NCBI GenBank assembly: GCA_905221605.1
Contig: CAJNDS010000913.1
Coordinates: 766,836-830,835, forward strand
Origin: Symbiodinium natans
Lineage: Eukaryota > Sar > Dinophyceae > Suessiales > Symbiodiniaceae
Length of the DNA stretch: 64,000 bases
Direction of reading: 5' to 3'
Positions 29,801-43,499 of this stretch are shown one piece after another (positions within the stretch are counted from its first letter, which is position 1; each line of letters starts with the position of its first letter). The translations under genes were made by a program, and so were the position numbers. The notes beneath the pieces are model-generated. The model saw only the letters and a program-made list of their open reading frames with translations. It searched no databases and was not told the origin of the DNA.

Positions 29801-32800
29801 TCGCCCCTCACCACCCACGGCCCCGCAAACGGCCGATTCTGATGAGTTTGCATGGCTTGTTCGGGCGAAGCGGCTTCCGTCCACAAAAGCAGACATGGCA
29901 CAATGCTTGTGGTGCAGGCAGGGACTCGTCTCTGAGTTTCGCATACCCCCATGTCGACGAATGGCTCACGAACTGTGCGCAGTTTTCATGACGGCATGCC
30001 CTCACAGCTGAATTTCTGCAACGCATGTAACCACTAGCATTGTGCGGACTGACCCGAGGTGGGCGGTCCTAGTCGGATCCAGCAACTCATGCTGAGCCTG
30101 TGCTCTTCGCAGCTGATGCCTTCCCCTTGCCACCCACAGCCCTGCAAACAGTCGATTCTGATGAGCTGTCGCGGCTTGTTCGCATGAAGCAGCTTGCAGC
30201 CACGCAAGCAGACATGCCGCCACGCAGTTCCGAATGTCCATGTCGACACATGGCTCAGGACATCTGCGCAGGTTTCGTGACGGTATGACTGTAAGGCTGA
30301 ATTTCTGCAGCGCGTCTAGCCATTAGCAATGTGCGCAGCATGCCTTTGAAGATGGACTGCCCGAGACGGGCGCTCTCAAAGGATTTCACCAATGCACGCC
30401 GCCAATCACCAGCCTTGCTCACAAAACTGGTGGCTTTGCATGGCCTGTTTCCCAATCACAGGTCGCGCAGGCTGCAGACTTCTGGGGCTGTTCTCTTTGC
30501 AGCTGATGCCTTCCCTGGTGCTTTCCCTCGCCACCACAGCCACGGCAGACAGTCGATGCTCATGGGTTTGTGTGGCTTGATCGGGCGAAGCAGTGTGCAG
30601 CCACAAATGCAGAGACGGAGCAGCACCCGGTCTGCAAGTTGGGCACGGTGGGCTTGACCGTAGGACTGTAGAACCGTTTGTGCTGAACGAGCAGCCACAC
30701 GTGGCATTTGGAGCACATGCTTCTTGAAACTGGCAGAACGAATCTGAGGTTTTCCACCTGTTGCTCCTACTTGTACAGCTTCCGCTGCCAGGCTATGCTG
30801 CCCCTCGCCAAAATAACAGCAAACCGGCATCGCCTGTTAGCTCACAAGCCTTGAGTGAATGCAGCTGCTCACGAAGTGGTATTTGTGGCACATGCTTTTT
30901 GAGATGTACAGCAGAAGCAATACTATGGCTTCCGCTGCCGCTTTGCCAGTGCCACCCCTCGCCATCAACAGCAAACTGACCTAGCCTGTGAGCTCGGAGT
31001 CTGTGTCTGGACGCAGCAGTTGACAAACCAGATTCCGCAGTTATCAGGCAAAGAAGCATCCACCAATATGTGTTGCAAGGCGGACGTGGGTCCTCTCTGC
31101 GAATGCTGACTTCCTATGTCGACACATGACTCGCGACATCTGTGTGGGTTCCCTGAATGATCATGATTGTGTAGACTGCGCAACTGAACTTCCACAGCGC
31201 AGTCGCGAGCAGTGCAGAGCTTGCCTTCGCTGACCCGAGGTGGGCGGTCCTAGTCGGATCCAGCAACTCATGCTGGGCCTGTGCTCGGTGCAGATGATGC
31301 CTTCCCCTCGCCACCCACAGCCCCGCAAACGGTCGATTCTAATGAGTTTACATGGCTCAACCACTAGCGCTGTGCGGAGAATGCCTTTGAAGATGGACTG
31401 CCCGAGACGGCCGATGCTAACCAAATCCAGCAACTCAAGCTGAGCCGGTTCTCTGCGCAGCGGGCTCCTTCCCACACCACCCGCAGCGCCGCAAACGGTC
31501 GCTTCTGATGGGTTTGCGTGGCTTGTTCGGGTGACGCAGGTTGCATGCAGAAAAGCGTGTCTTTGTATACATCGATTGATGGTGACCGGTCACGCATGCC
31601 AAGCGCAATCCCTCCTTCCGGCGTGGCCATGACTGAAGAGGATCTGGCACATGTGACGACCCTGCGAAATCCTGGTGAGCCTGAGCCTCCCACACGTAAC
31701 CACGACACCTATGGCGCAAGGCGGGCGCAGGGTCCTGTGTCTGCATTTCGAACACCCATCTCGACACATGGCCAAGGACATCTGCGCAGTTTTCATGACG
31801 TCATGCCTGCACAGCTGAGATGCTACAGCGTATGTAGACACTGGCGATGTCTTTGAACATGCACTGTGAGAGGCGGGCGATCTCAAAAGATTTCAGCCAT
31901 GCACGCTGCCAATCACCGGCATTGCTCACCAAGCTGGTAGTTGTGCATCGCCTGTTCTCTGTGCAGTTAGGTCCTGCCAACACCGCACATCTTCGTGGTT
32001 TGGTGAGTTTGCAGCCCTTCGTTAAAAAGAGCAGCACCTTTGCGCATATGGAGAGATGGGGCGACACCTCGTCTTCGAGATGGAAACGGGGTGCCGTTTG
32101 CAAAAGCCGGTCGCACGTTGCCATGTCGCACAGTCGTCAATGTAAGCAGCGGCTATTTAAGAGCACAGTTTGCTGTACTTGTCCTTCGAGATCGACTGCA
32201 ATCCTGCAATATCCTGTGCTCACAGTTCGCAAAGTCTTGAAGCCCATTCACTTTGCAGCGGGTGCTCCTCCCGATTCCTCCAGCCATCACCGTCGATTCT
32301 GACGAGCTTGCACGGCTTGTTCGGGTGAAGCAGGTGGTGGCATGCAGCAAAGCAGACATGGAGCAACACAAGGCGGGCACAGGGTCCTGTCTCTGAGGTT
32401 TGCATACCCCCATGTCGACACGTGGCTCACGACATCTGCGCAGGTTTCGTGATGGTATGACTGGACGGCTGAATGTCTGCAGCGCATGTAGCCAGTAGCA
32501 ATCTGCGGAACATGCCTTTGAAGATGCACTGCCCGATCTGAAAAGAGTAAGCACCTCATCTTCGAGGTGGACATGGTGGGTCATTTTCAGAAGCCGGTCG
32601 CAAGTTGGCATGTCGCACAGCCGTCAAGGTAGGCCACGTAGGAGCACAGTTTGCCGCACATGGCTTTCGAGACAGACTCTGAGTATCCTGTGCTCACACT
32701 TCGCAAAGTCTGCAGACGTGTGGGGCCTGATCACTTCGCAGCTGAAGCCTTCCCCTCGCCACCGCACATCGTCATGGCTTGTTAGTTCGAACCCCTTCGT

Positions 32801-33480
32801 CGGAGGAAACAGCACGCGCGTGGAGATAGAGAGGTGCGGCGACGCCACCTCTTCAAGGTGGAAACGGGGTGCCGTTTGCAAGAACCGGTCGCACGTTGGC
32901 ATGCCGCACAGTCGTCAATGTAGGCTGCGTAGGAGCAAAGTTTGCCGCACATGCCTGTCGAGACAGACGGCAATCTTGCAGTATCCTGTGCTCACACTTC
33001 GCACAGTCTGCCGACGTTTGGGGCCTATTCACTTGGCAGCTGAAGCTGCCTGAAGCTTTCCCTCGCCACCGCACGTCGTCATGGCTTGTTAGTTCGAACC
33101 CCTTCGGAGGAAACAGCACGCGCGTGGAGATGGAGAGGTGGGGCGACACCACCTCTTCAAGGTGGAAACGGGGTGCCGTTTGCAAGAACCGGTCGCACGT
33201 TGGCATGACAAACAGTCGTCAATGCCGCGCGTGCCTTTCGAGACAGACTGCAATCCTGCAGTATCTTGTGCTCACACTTCGCACGGCCTGCAGACGTTTG
33301 GGGGCTGTTCTCTTTGCAGCTCGTGCTGTCCCTCACCAGCACAGTAGACTCAGTAGACAGTCGATGCTCATGGGCATGGTTCGAAAACCCAGCCATCTGA
33401 GAGTTTAGACAAGATGGCTCCAACTTATGAGCCTGTTCGCTGGCACCTTCCACCTGCAGCTCCGCGGTCGATTCTGAGTT
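26860..33480. repeat. Complex tandem repeat block, module type 1
   Basis: The sequence is built from 0.3-0.4 kb modules. Each has a T/C-rich stretch ending in GCAGCTG or similar, then a GCCACCACAGCC segment, a GTCGATTCTGATGAG or GTCGATGCTCATGGG segment, CTTGTTCGGGCGAAGCAG, GCAGACATGC and CATGTCGACACATGGC, a TTTCGTGACGGTATGACTGC segment, and ATGCCTTTGAAGATGGACTG. Larger units repeat with about 1175-bp spacing (27415-28345 and 28590-29400) and again at 30047-30970. The best plus frame through a module reads VDSDELSRLVRVKQLAATQA; differences between copies are mostly amino-acid-changing, so coding constraint is not evident. Confidence 0.85.
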
Positions 33481-34930
33481 GCCGCGGCTTGTTCGGGTGA
33501 AGCAGTTGGCATGCAGAAAAGCCAACATGGTGCCACACTTGTGGTGCACTGCGCGGGGTCCTACCGAGTACCCTTGTCGACGACCCGCCCTCCCAAGGGC
33601 TGCTAGGAAAGCTTGCGGGGCTGCACTCCTGCAACATCCCGGAATCACAGTCTGCAGGCGCGTGGGATCCTGCAGCGCTTGCTGTGATTACCTGCGCCGG
33701 GGCTCCCTGTTGTTCACCTCACCATGTCCGCCACATGTGAGCAGGCATCTGCCGCCTCCTTGAGAGACGCACAGGTAAGTCCTAGTGTGGACCTGGGATG
33801 ACGGCACTACCAAGTTCTTGAGGTACGAGCTTTCACCCAACTGTGGTTATCCCTGTGCCTCAAGTATGCTTCGGTTCGCGCCACCTTCGGAAGCAGATGA
33901 AGTAGATGGTGTGTGGGGCCTGTTTCTTCGCAGCTGTTGCTTTCCCTGACCACCAGAGCCACGGCAACAAGTAACAGTGCGTCAATACCTTGGAAATGTG
34001 GCACAACCTGTTCTCTGAACAGTCATCGTCTCGCCCTCCCACCGTAGGACGTGCTCACGTCTCGTGAGTTCACGCTCTGTTATCGGGGGAAACATCACAC
34101 GCTCACGGCGTGCCGTTTGCAACACCAGGTCGAAGGTTCGCAATCCGTACACTCGTCGATGCAGGCAGCGGCTTCAACATGCTGCGTTCACAGTCCGCAG
34201 GCGTGTGGGTGCTCACCTGCTATGTTGTCCTGCAGCACTTGCCAACCAGCTGCCATTTCGCGGGTGTTTTGGGCTATTTGCTGCAGAGGGGCAAGCCACA
34301 TGAGAGGCACGGGACACTTTTTTGCATGGACGGCACTACCAAATTCTTGAGGTCCAGGGTTTTCGCCCAAATGTGGCTTTGCCAGTGCCTGAAATATGCT
34401 TCGCTTTGCGCTGCCCGCAGAAGCAGGCGACGTGTGGCGCCTGTTTCTTCGCAGCTGCTGCGTTCCCTGACCACCGAAGCCACAGCAACCATCATAAAGC
34501 GGATAGTGTTGCACAGTCAGTTCTCTGAGTAGACAGCGTCTCGTCCTCTCACCGTAGGATGTGCTCATGTCTCGTGAAATCACGGTCGTTTATCGGGGGA
34601 AACATCACACGCTCACGCCGTGCCGCTTGCAACACCAGGTCGAAGGTTCGCATTCCGTACATTCGTCGATGCAGGCAGCGGCTACCTGCCAGGAAAGTTT
34701 GCGGGTTTGCACCCCAGCAACATCCTGCATTTTTGCAGTCTGCAGTCGTTTGGGTCCTCACCCGCTGTGTTGTCCTGCAACACTTGCCAACCAGCTGCCA
34801 TTTTGTGGGTGCTTCGGGCTATTTGCTGCACAGGGCTAGCCACATGCGAGTGTTTGGGGCCTGCTGGGGATGACGGCACTACCAAGTTCTTAAGTTCTTG
34901 AGGTACCGAGTTTTTGCTCAAACGTGGTTT
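33480..34930. repeat. Repeat block, module type 2
   Basis: Two units of about 500 bp with the order TCATGTCTCGTGA, TTTATCGGGGGAAACATCAC, CGAAGGTTCGCATTCCGTAC, TTCGTCGATGCAGGCAGCGG, GAAAGTTTGCGGG, CTTGCCAACCAGCTGCCATT, and then a CACTACCAAGTTCTTGAGGT segment. The same unit appears at 42100-43500 and 45560-46740. No gene is recognised. Confidence 0.8.
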
Positions 34931-35864
34931 CCCCTGTGCCTCAAGTATGCTTCAGCTTGCGCCGCCCTCAGAAGTAGATGGTGCCTGGGGGTTCTCTTTG
35001 CAGCTGGTGCTTTCCCTCGCCACAGCCACAGCAGTCGAAGCAGTGTGCAGCCACAAACGTAGAGACGCAGGGTGTGCATGGTGGCAGTGCGAGCATCCGC
35101 AAATGAGCAGTAAGACCAGCACGGGAAGGTGGGCAACGAGGGTTCTTTGTGATGCCCATGCACAAGCGAAAACTCGTGGATCCTACAGCCACTGGCAGTG
35201 TGCAGAGCATGCCCTGATGGACTGACCCGAGATGGGCGATCCTAAACAAGTGCGGCAACTCATCCCAATTCTCTGTGCAGCGCATGCCTTCTGTCGCCAC
35301 CAGCCACAGCAAAAAGTCGATTCCGATGGGCTTGCGGGGCTTGATCGGGCGAAGGAGTGTGCAGCCACAAATGCAGAGATGGAGCAGCACCTGTTCTGCA
35401 AGTTGGGCACGGTGGGCTTGACTGTAGGACTGTAGAAACATGTAGAAACCGTTTGTGCTGAACGAGCACCAATGTTGCATTTGCTACAAATGCTGCTTGA
35501 GAAAACGAATCTGAGTTTTTTTCCGCATGTGGCTCTTCCTGCTTCCGCTGCAATCAACAGCGCACTGACATAGCCTCCTGTGATCTCAGATTCCTTCAGC
35601 GGACGCAATTTACAAAGGAGACTTCATGCAGTCATCAGGCAAATTATTGTGCGCAGGTTCTCTCTCTGAATGCCGAATGCCCATGTCGACACAAGGCTCA
35701 CGACATCTGCGCGGGTTTCCTGAATGATCATGATTGTGTTGACTTTGCGCAGCTGAACAGCGCAGGCGCTAGCAGAGTGCAGAGCTTGCCTGTGCCCGAG
35801 GTGCGCGGAACTAGTCAGATCCAGCAACTCATGCTGAGCCTGTGCTCTTGGCAGCAAACAAACC

Positions 35865-37407
35865 TAGCCTGTAAGTTCAGACTCTGGACGCAGCAGTTGA
35901 CAAAGGAGATTCCCTAGTTATCAGGCAAAGCATCCCCAAAATTGTGCAAGGCGGACGCAGGTCCTCTCTGTGAATGCTGATTTCCCATGTCGACAAAGCA
36001 CTGGGGACATCTGCGTATGTTTCCTGAATGATCATGATTGTGTTGACTTGTGCAGCTGAACTTCCACAGCGCAGTCACTAGCAGTGCAGAGCTTGCCTTT
36101 GCGGACTGACCCGAGGTGGGTGGTCCTAATCATATCCAGCAACTCATGCTGGGCCTGTGCTCGGTGCAGCTGATGCCTTCCCCTTGCCACCACGGCCCCG
36201 CAAACGGTCGATTCTGATGAGCTGTCGCGGCTTGTTCGCATGAAGCAGCTTGCAGCCACACAAGCAGACATGCCGCCACGCAGCTCCGGATGTCCATGTC
36301 GACACATTACTCAGGACATCTGTGCAGGTTTCGTGACGGCATGACTGCACGGCTGAAATTCTGCAGCGCCTGTAGCCAGTAGCAATGTGCGGAGCATGCC
36401 TTTGAAGATGGACTGCCCGAGACGGGCGCTCTCAAAGGATTACAGCAATGCACGCCGCCAATCACCAGCCTCGCTCACAAAGCTGGTGGCTTTGCATGGC
36501 CTGTTTCCCAATCACAGGTCGCGCAGGCTGCAGACTTCTGGGGCTGTTCTCTTTGCAGCTGATGCCTTCCCTGGTGCTTTCCCTCGCCACCACAGCCACG
36601 GCGGACAGTCGATGCTCATGGGTTTGCGTGGCTTGATCGGGCGAAGCAGTGTGCAGCCACAAATGCAGAGATGGAGCAGCACCCGGTCTGCAAGTTGGGC
36701 ACGGTGGGCTTGACCGTAGGACTGTAGAAACATGTAGAAACCATTGTGCTGAACGAGCACCAATGTTGCATTTGCTGCAAATGCTGCTTGAGAAAACGAA
36801 TCTGAGTTGTTTTCCGCCTGTCGCTCTTACGCCTTCCGCTGCAATCAACAGCAAACTGACCTAGCCTGTAAGTTCAGACTCTGGACGCAGCAGTTGACCA
36901 AGGAGATTCCCTAGTTATCAGGCAAAGCATCCACAAAATTGTGCAAGGCGGACGCAGGTCCTCTCTGTGAATGCTGATTTCCCATGTCGACAAAGCACTG
37001 GGGACATCTGCGTATGTTTCCTGAATGATCATGATTGTGTTGACTTGTGCAGCTGAACTTCCACAGCGCAGTCACTAGCAGTGCAGAGCTTGCCTTTGCG
37101 GACTGACCCGAGGTGGGTGGTCCTAATCATATCCAGCAACTCATGCTGGGCCTGTGCTCGGTGCAGCTGATGCCTTCCCCTTGCCACCACGGCCCCGCAA
37201 ACGGTCGATTCTGATGAGCTGTCGCGGCTTGTTCGCATGAAGCAGCTTGCAGCCACACAAGCAGACATGCCGCCACGCAGCTCCGGATGTCCATGTCGAC
37301 ACATTACTCAGGACATCTGTGCAGGTTTCGTGACGGCATGACTGCACGGCTGAAATTCTGCAGCGCCTGTAGCCAGTAGCAATGTGCGGAGCATGCCTTT
37401 GAAGATG
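35865..37407. repeat. Direct duplication with 997-bp spacing
   Basis: About 545 bp at 35865-36410 is repeated nearly identically at 36862-37407, and a third copy lies at about 38650-39190 (spacing 1788 bp). All share the TTCCTGAATGATCATGATTG and GACTGACCCGAGGTGGGTGG segments. They are assembled from type 1 modules. Confidence 0.85.
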
Positions 37408-39179
37408 GACTGCCCGAGATGGCCGATGCTAAGCACATCCAACAACTCATACTGAGCCTGTTCTCTGCGCAGCTGGCGCCTTCCTATACCACCCGCAGCG
37501 CCGCAAACGGTCGCTTCGGATGAGTTTGCATGGCTTGTTCGGGCGAAGTGGCTTCCGTCCACAAAAGCAGACATGGCGCAACACTTTGGTGTACGCAGGG
37601 TCTTGTCTCTGAGTTTCGTATACCCCATATCGACAAATGCCTCACGAACGTGCGCAGTTTTCATGACGGCATGACCTCACAGCGGAAAGCCTACAAGGCA
37701 TGTAACCACTACACTGTGCGCACTGACCCAAGATGTGTGGCCCTAGTCAAATCCAGCAACTCATGCTGAGCCTGTGCTCTTCGCAGCTGATGCCTTCCAC
37801 TGCCACCCACAGCCCTGCAAACCCTCGATTTTGACGAGTTGTCGCGGCTTGTTCGCGTGAAGCAGCTTGCAGCCACACAAGCAGACATGCCGCAACATTT
37901 GCGGAGCAAGGCGGGCGCAGGGTCCTGTCTCTGAATTTCAATCACCCATCTCAACACATGGCCCACGGCATCTGCGCAGTTTTTGTGACGGTATGACTGC
38001 ACGGCTGAATTTCCGCAGCGCATGTAGCCATTAGCAATGTGCGCAGCATGCCTTTGAAGATGGACTGCCCGAGGCGGGCGCTCTCAAAAGATTTCACGTG
38101 CTAGCAAAGTCAGGTGCCGCGCACGCTTGTGGCCTGGGCTCCAGGCCGCCTTCCATGACCTCTGAGGCAGTGGACTTGCGCCGAACGGTCCTCCCTTTCG
38201 CTCGAAGGCAGGGGTCTCGAAGCTGTTCACTGCGCGCCTTCTTGCGGCCACGCTGGCAGTCACGAGCCTTGCTCACAAAGCTGGTAGCTTTGCATGGCCT
38301 GTTTCCCAATCACAGGTCGCGCAGACTGCAGACTTGTGGGGCTGTTCTCTTTGCAGCTGGTGCTTTCCCTCGCCACCACAGCCACGGCGGACAGTCGATG
38401 CTCATGGGTTTGTGTGGCTTGATCGGGCGAAGCAGTGTGCAGCCACAAATGCAGAGATGGAGCAGCACCCGGTCTGCAAGTTGGGCACGGTGGGCTTGAC
38501 CGTAGGACTGTAGAAACATGTAGAAACCATTGTGCTGAACGAGCACCAATGTTGCATTTGCTGCAAATGCTGCTTGAGAAAACGAATCTGAGTTTTTTTT
38601 TCCGCCTGTCGCTCTTACGCCTTCCGCTGCAATCAACAGCAAACTGACCTAGCCTGTAAGTTCAGACTCTGGACGCAGCAGTTGACAAAGGAGATTCCAC
38701 AGTTACCAGGCAAAGCATCCACAAAATTGTGCAAGGCGGACGCAGGTCCTCTCTGTGAATGCTGATTTCCCATGTCGACAAAGCACTGGGGACATCTGCG
38801 TATGTTTCCTGAATGATCATGATTGTGTTGACTTGTGCAGCTGAACTTCCACAGTGCAGTCACTAGCAGTGCAGAGCTTGCCTTTGCGGACTGACCCGAG
38901 GTGGGTGGTCCTAATCATATCCAGCAACTCATGCTGGGCCTGTGCTCGGTGCAGCTGATGCCTTCCCCTTGCCACCACAGCCCCGCAAACGGTCGATTCT
39001 GATGAGCTGTCGCGGCTTGTTCGCATGAAGCAGCTTGCAGCCACACAAGCAGACATGCCGCCACGCAGCTCCGGATGTCCATGTCGACACACGGCTCAGG
39101 ACATCTGTGCAGGTTTCGTGACGGCATGACTGCACGGCTGAAATTCTGCAGCGCCTGTAGCCAGTAGCAATGTGCGGAG

Positions 39180-42038
39180 CATGCCTTTGAAGATGGACTG
39201 TCCGAGATGGCCCATGCTAAGCAAATCCAACAACTCATACTGGCCTGTTCTCTGCGCAGCTGGCGCCTTCCTATACCACCCGCAGCGCCGCAAACGGTCG
39301 CTTCTGATGGGTTTGCGTGGCTTGTTCGGGTGACGCAGGTTGCATGCAGAAAGGCGTGTCTTTGTTTACATCGATTGATGGCGACCGGTCACGCATGCCA
39401 AGCGCAATCCCTCCTTCCGGCGCGGCCATGACTGAAGAGGATCTGGCGCATGTGACGATCCTGCGAAATCCTGGTGAGCCTGAGCCTCCCACATGTGACC
39501 ACGACACCTATGGCGCGAGGCGGGCGCAGGGTCCTGTGTCTGAATTTCAAACACCCATCTCGCCACATGGCTCAGGACATCTGCGCAGTTTTCATGACGG
39601 CATGACTGCACTGCTGAAATGCTACAGCGCATGCAGACACTGGCGATGTCTTTGAACATGCACTGTAAGAGGCGGGCGATCTCAAAAGATTTCAGCCATG
39701 CACGCTGCCAATCACCGGCATTGCTCACCAAGCTGGTAGTTGTGCATCGCCTGTTCTCTGTGCAGTTAGGTCCTGCCAACACCGCACATCTTCGTGGTTT
39801 GGTGAGTTTGCAGCCCTTCGTTGCAAGATGAGTGGGTACGCCGGCTGGCGAAAGCGGAGGAGATGCGAAAGAAACATGTGGCGTTTGTCAAAAGTGTCAA
39901 AGTCCATGCGATCTCATTGCAAAAGGCTTTTGACGAGTCCCTTCCGCAATGTTTTTCGGCGCAACAGCAACAGGACAACTTTTTGGAGATTTTCATTCAT
40001 TTGAATTTGCCGAAATCACGTATGAACCTGAGCTGGTGTTCTTGAGGAAAAAGCAGCACGTTTGCGCATATGGAGAGGTGGGGCGACACCTCGTCTTCGA
40101 GATGAAACGGGGTGCCATTTGCAAAAGCCGGTCGCACATTGGCATGTCGCACAGTCGTCAATGTAGGCCGCGTGCTAGCAAAGTTTGCCGTGCATGTCCT
40201 TCGAGATCGACTGCCATACTGCGATATCCTGTGCTCACACTTCGCAAAGTCTGCAGACGTGTGGGGCCTGATCACTTCGCAGCTGAAGCTTTCCCTCGCC
40301 ACCGCACATCGTCATGGCTTGTTAGTTCGAACCCCTTCGTCGGAGGAAACAGCGCGCGCGTGGAGATGGAGAGGTGGGGCGACACCACCTCTTCAAGGTG
40401 GAAGCGGGGTGCCGTTTGCAAGAACCGGTGGCACGTTGGCATGCCGCACAGGCAGCGCCTACGTAGGCGCAAAGCTTGCCGCACGTGCCTTTCGAGACAG
40501 ACTGCAATCCTGCAATACCCTGTGCTCACACTTTGCACAGTCTGCAGACGTTTGGGGACTGTTCTCTTTGCAGCTGGTACTTTTCCCGATTCCTCCAGCC
40601 ATCACGGTCGATTCTGACGAGTTTGCGCGGCTTGTTCGGGTGAAGCAGGTGGCATGCAGAAAAGCAGACATGCCGCAACACAAGGCGGGCGCAAGGTCTT
40701 GTTTCTGAGATTCGCATACCCCCATGTCGACACACGGCTCACGACATCTGCGCAGGTTTCGTGACGGTATGATTGCACGGCTGAGTTTCTGCAGCGCGTG
40801 TAGCCATTAGCAATGTGGGGAGCATGCCTTTGAAGATGGACTGTCCGAGATGGCCCATGCTAAGCAAATCCAACAACTCATACTGGCCTGTTCTCTGCGC
40901 AGCTGGCGCCTTCCTATACCACCCGCAGCGCCGCAAACGGTCGCTTCTGATGGGTTTGCGTGGCTTGTTCGGGTGACGCAGGTTGCACGCAGAAAAGCGT
41001 GTCTTTGTTTACATCGATTGATGGCGACCGGTCACGCATGCCAAGCGCAATCCGTCCTTCCGGCGCGGCCATGACTGAAGAGGATCTGGCGCATGTGACG
41101 ATCCTGCGAAATCCTGGTGAGCCTGAGCCTCCCACATGTGACCACGACACCTATGGCGCGAGGCGGGCGCAGGGTCCTGTGTCTGAATTTCAAACACCCA
41201 TCTCGCCACATGGCTCAGGACATCTGCGCAGTTTTCATGACGGCATGACTGCACTGCTGAAATGCTACAGCGCATGCAGACACTGGCGATGTCTTTGAAC
41301 ATGCACTGCAAGAGGCGGGCGATCTCAAAAGATTTCAGCCATGCACGCTGCCAATCACCGGCATTGCTCACCAAGCTGGTAGTTGTGCATCGCCTGTTCT
41401 CTGTGCAGTTAGGTCCTGCCAACACCGCACATCTTCGTGGTTTGGTGAGTTTGCAGCCCTTCGTTGCAAGATGAGTGGGTACGCCGGCTGGCGAAAGCGG
41501 AGGAGATGCGAAAGAAACATGTGGCGTTTGTCAAAAGTGTCAAAGTCCATGCGATCTCATTGCAAAAGGCTTTTGACGAGTCCCTTCCGCAATGTTTTTC
41601 GGCGCAACAGCAACAGGACAACTTTTTGGAGATTTTCATTCATTTGAATTTGCCGAAATCACGTATGAACCTGAGCTGGTGTTCTTGAGGAAAAAGCAGC
41701 ACGTTTGCGCATATGGAGAGGTGGGGCGACACCTCGTCTTCGAGATGAAACGGGGTGCCATTTGCAAAAGCCGGTCGCACATTGGCATGTCGCACAGTCG
41801 TCAATGTAGGCCGCGTGCTAGCAAAGTTTGCCGTGCATGTCCTTCGAGATCGACTGCCATACTGCGATATCCTGTGCTCACACTTCGCAAAGTCTGCAGA
41901 CGTGTGGGGCCTGATCACTTCGCAGCTGAAGCTTTCCCTCGCCACCGCACATCGTCATGGCTTGTTAGTTCGAACCCCTTCGTCGGAGGAAACAGCGCGC
42001 GCGTGGAGATGGAGAGGTGGGGCGACACCACCTCTTTT
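39180..42038. repeat. Nearly identical 1643-bp tandem duplication
   Basis: About 1.2 kb at 39180-40395 recurs at 40823-42038 with very few differences (for example A39349 corresponds to G40992 region changes in TTGCATGCAG versus TTGCACGCAG). Both copies include a unique AT-richer insert (TTGCAAGATGAGTGGGTACG ... TTGAATTTGCCGAAATCACG) that other modules lack. This is the youngest-looking duplication in the window. Confidence 0.85.
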
Positions 42039-43499
42039 GCGCGGCTTGTTCGGGTGAAGCAGGTGGCATGCAGAAAAGCCTCTCTCTGAATACCGAACAC
42101 CCATGTCGACGGATGGCACGCGATAGCTGTGTAGATTTCATCACCGCTGGATTTCTATGGCACAGGCTGCCACTAGCCCTGAGATGGGCGGAATCCAGCA
42201 ACGCATGCTGTCAACCACCAGCACAGCAGAGATGGTGGTTTTGCACAGCCTGTTCTCTAGGCAGTCACCGACTCTTCCTGCCACCGCAGGGCGTGTTCAC
42301 TGTCTCGGAAGCTCTTCGGTGTTTCATCGAAAGAAACTTCACATGCATAAGGAGGTGGAGCAACACGACCTTAGCAAGAATGGCACAGCGCGTCTGGTCG
42401 AATGTTCACATTCCGTACACTCGTCGATGCAGGCAGCGGCTACATGCCAAGAAAGTTTGCGGGGTTGCACCCCCGCAACATCCTGCGTTTTTCCGGTCCG
42501 CAGGCGTGTGGGTCCTCACCCGCTATGTTGTCCTGCAACACTTGCCAACCAGCTGCCATTTCGCGGGTGTTTCGGGCTATTTGCTGCACAGGGGCAAGCC
42601 ACATGAGAGGCACGGGACAGTTTTTTGCATGGGCGGCACTACCAAGTTCTTGAGGTCCAGGGTTTTCGCCCAAACGTGGCTCTGCCAGTGCCTGAAATAT
42701 GCTTCGCTTTGCGCTGCCCGCAGAAGCAGGCGACGTGTGGCGCCTGTTTCTTCGCAGCTGTTCCCTGACCACCGAAGCCACAGCAACCATCATAAAGCGG
42801 GTAGTGTTGCACAGTCAGTTCTCTGGGTAGACAGCGTCTCGTCCTCTCACCGTAGGACGTGCTCATGTCTCGTGAGTTCACGGTCGTTTATCAGGGGCAA
42901 CATCACGGGCGCACAGCATGCCGGTTGTAACACCCAGTCGAAGGTTCGCATTCCGCACATTCGTCGATGCAGGCAGCGGCTACCTGCCAGGAAAGTTTGC
43001 GGGTTTGCACCCCTGCAACATCCTGCGTTTTTGCAGTCCGCAGTCGTTTGGGTCCTCACCGGCTGTGTTGTCCTGCAGTGCTTGCCAACCAGCTGACATT
43101 TTGTGGGTGTTTCGGGCGATTTGCTGCACAGGGGCAAGCCACATGAGAGGCACAGGACACTTTTTGGGCATGAGCGGCACTACCAAGCTCTTGAGGTACA
43201 GGGTTTTCGCCCAAACGTGGTTTTCGCTGTTCCTGAAATATGCTTCGCTTTGCGCTGCCCGCAGCAGCAGGCGACGTGTGGGCTGTTTCTGAAATCAGCG
43301 ACTTCTCCTCCCACCGTAGGACTTGCTCATGTCTCGTGATTTCACAGTCTTTCGTTGGGGGTAACCGCAGACGCTTGGATAGGGAGATCCATGGCCAGAT
43401 GGACACAGGGTGCTGTCTGCAACACCCGGTCGCTTGTTGGCATCCCGCACATTCGCCAAGGCAGGCTACAACTAAAGCGGCTACGCACTAGCAATGTAT

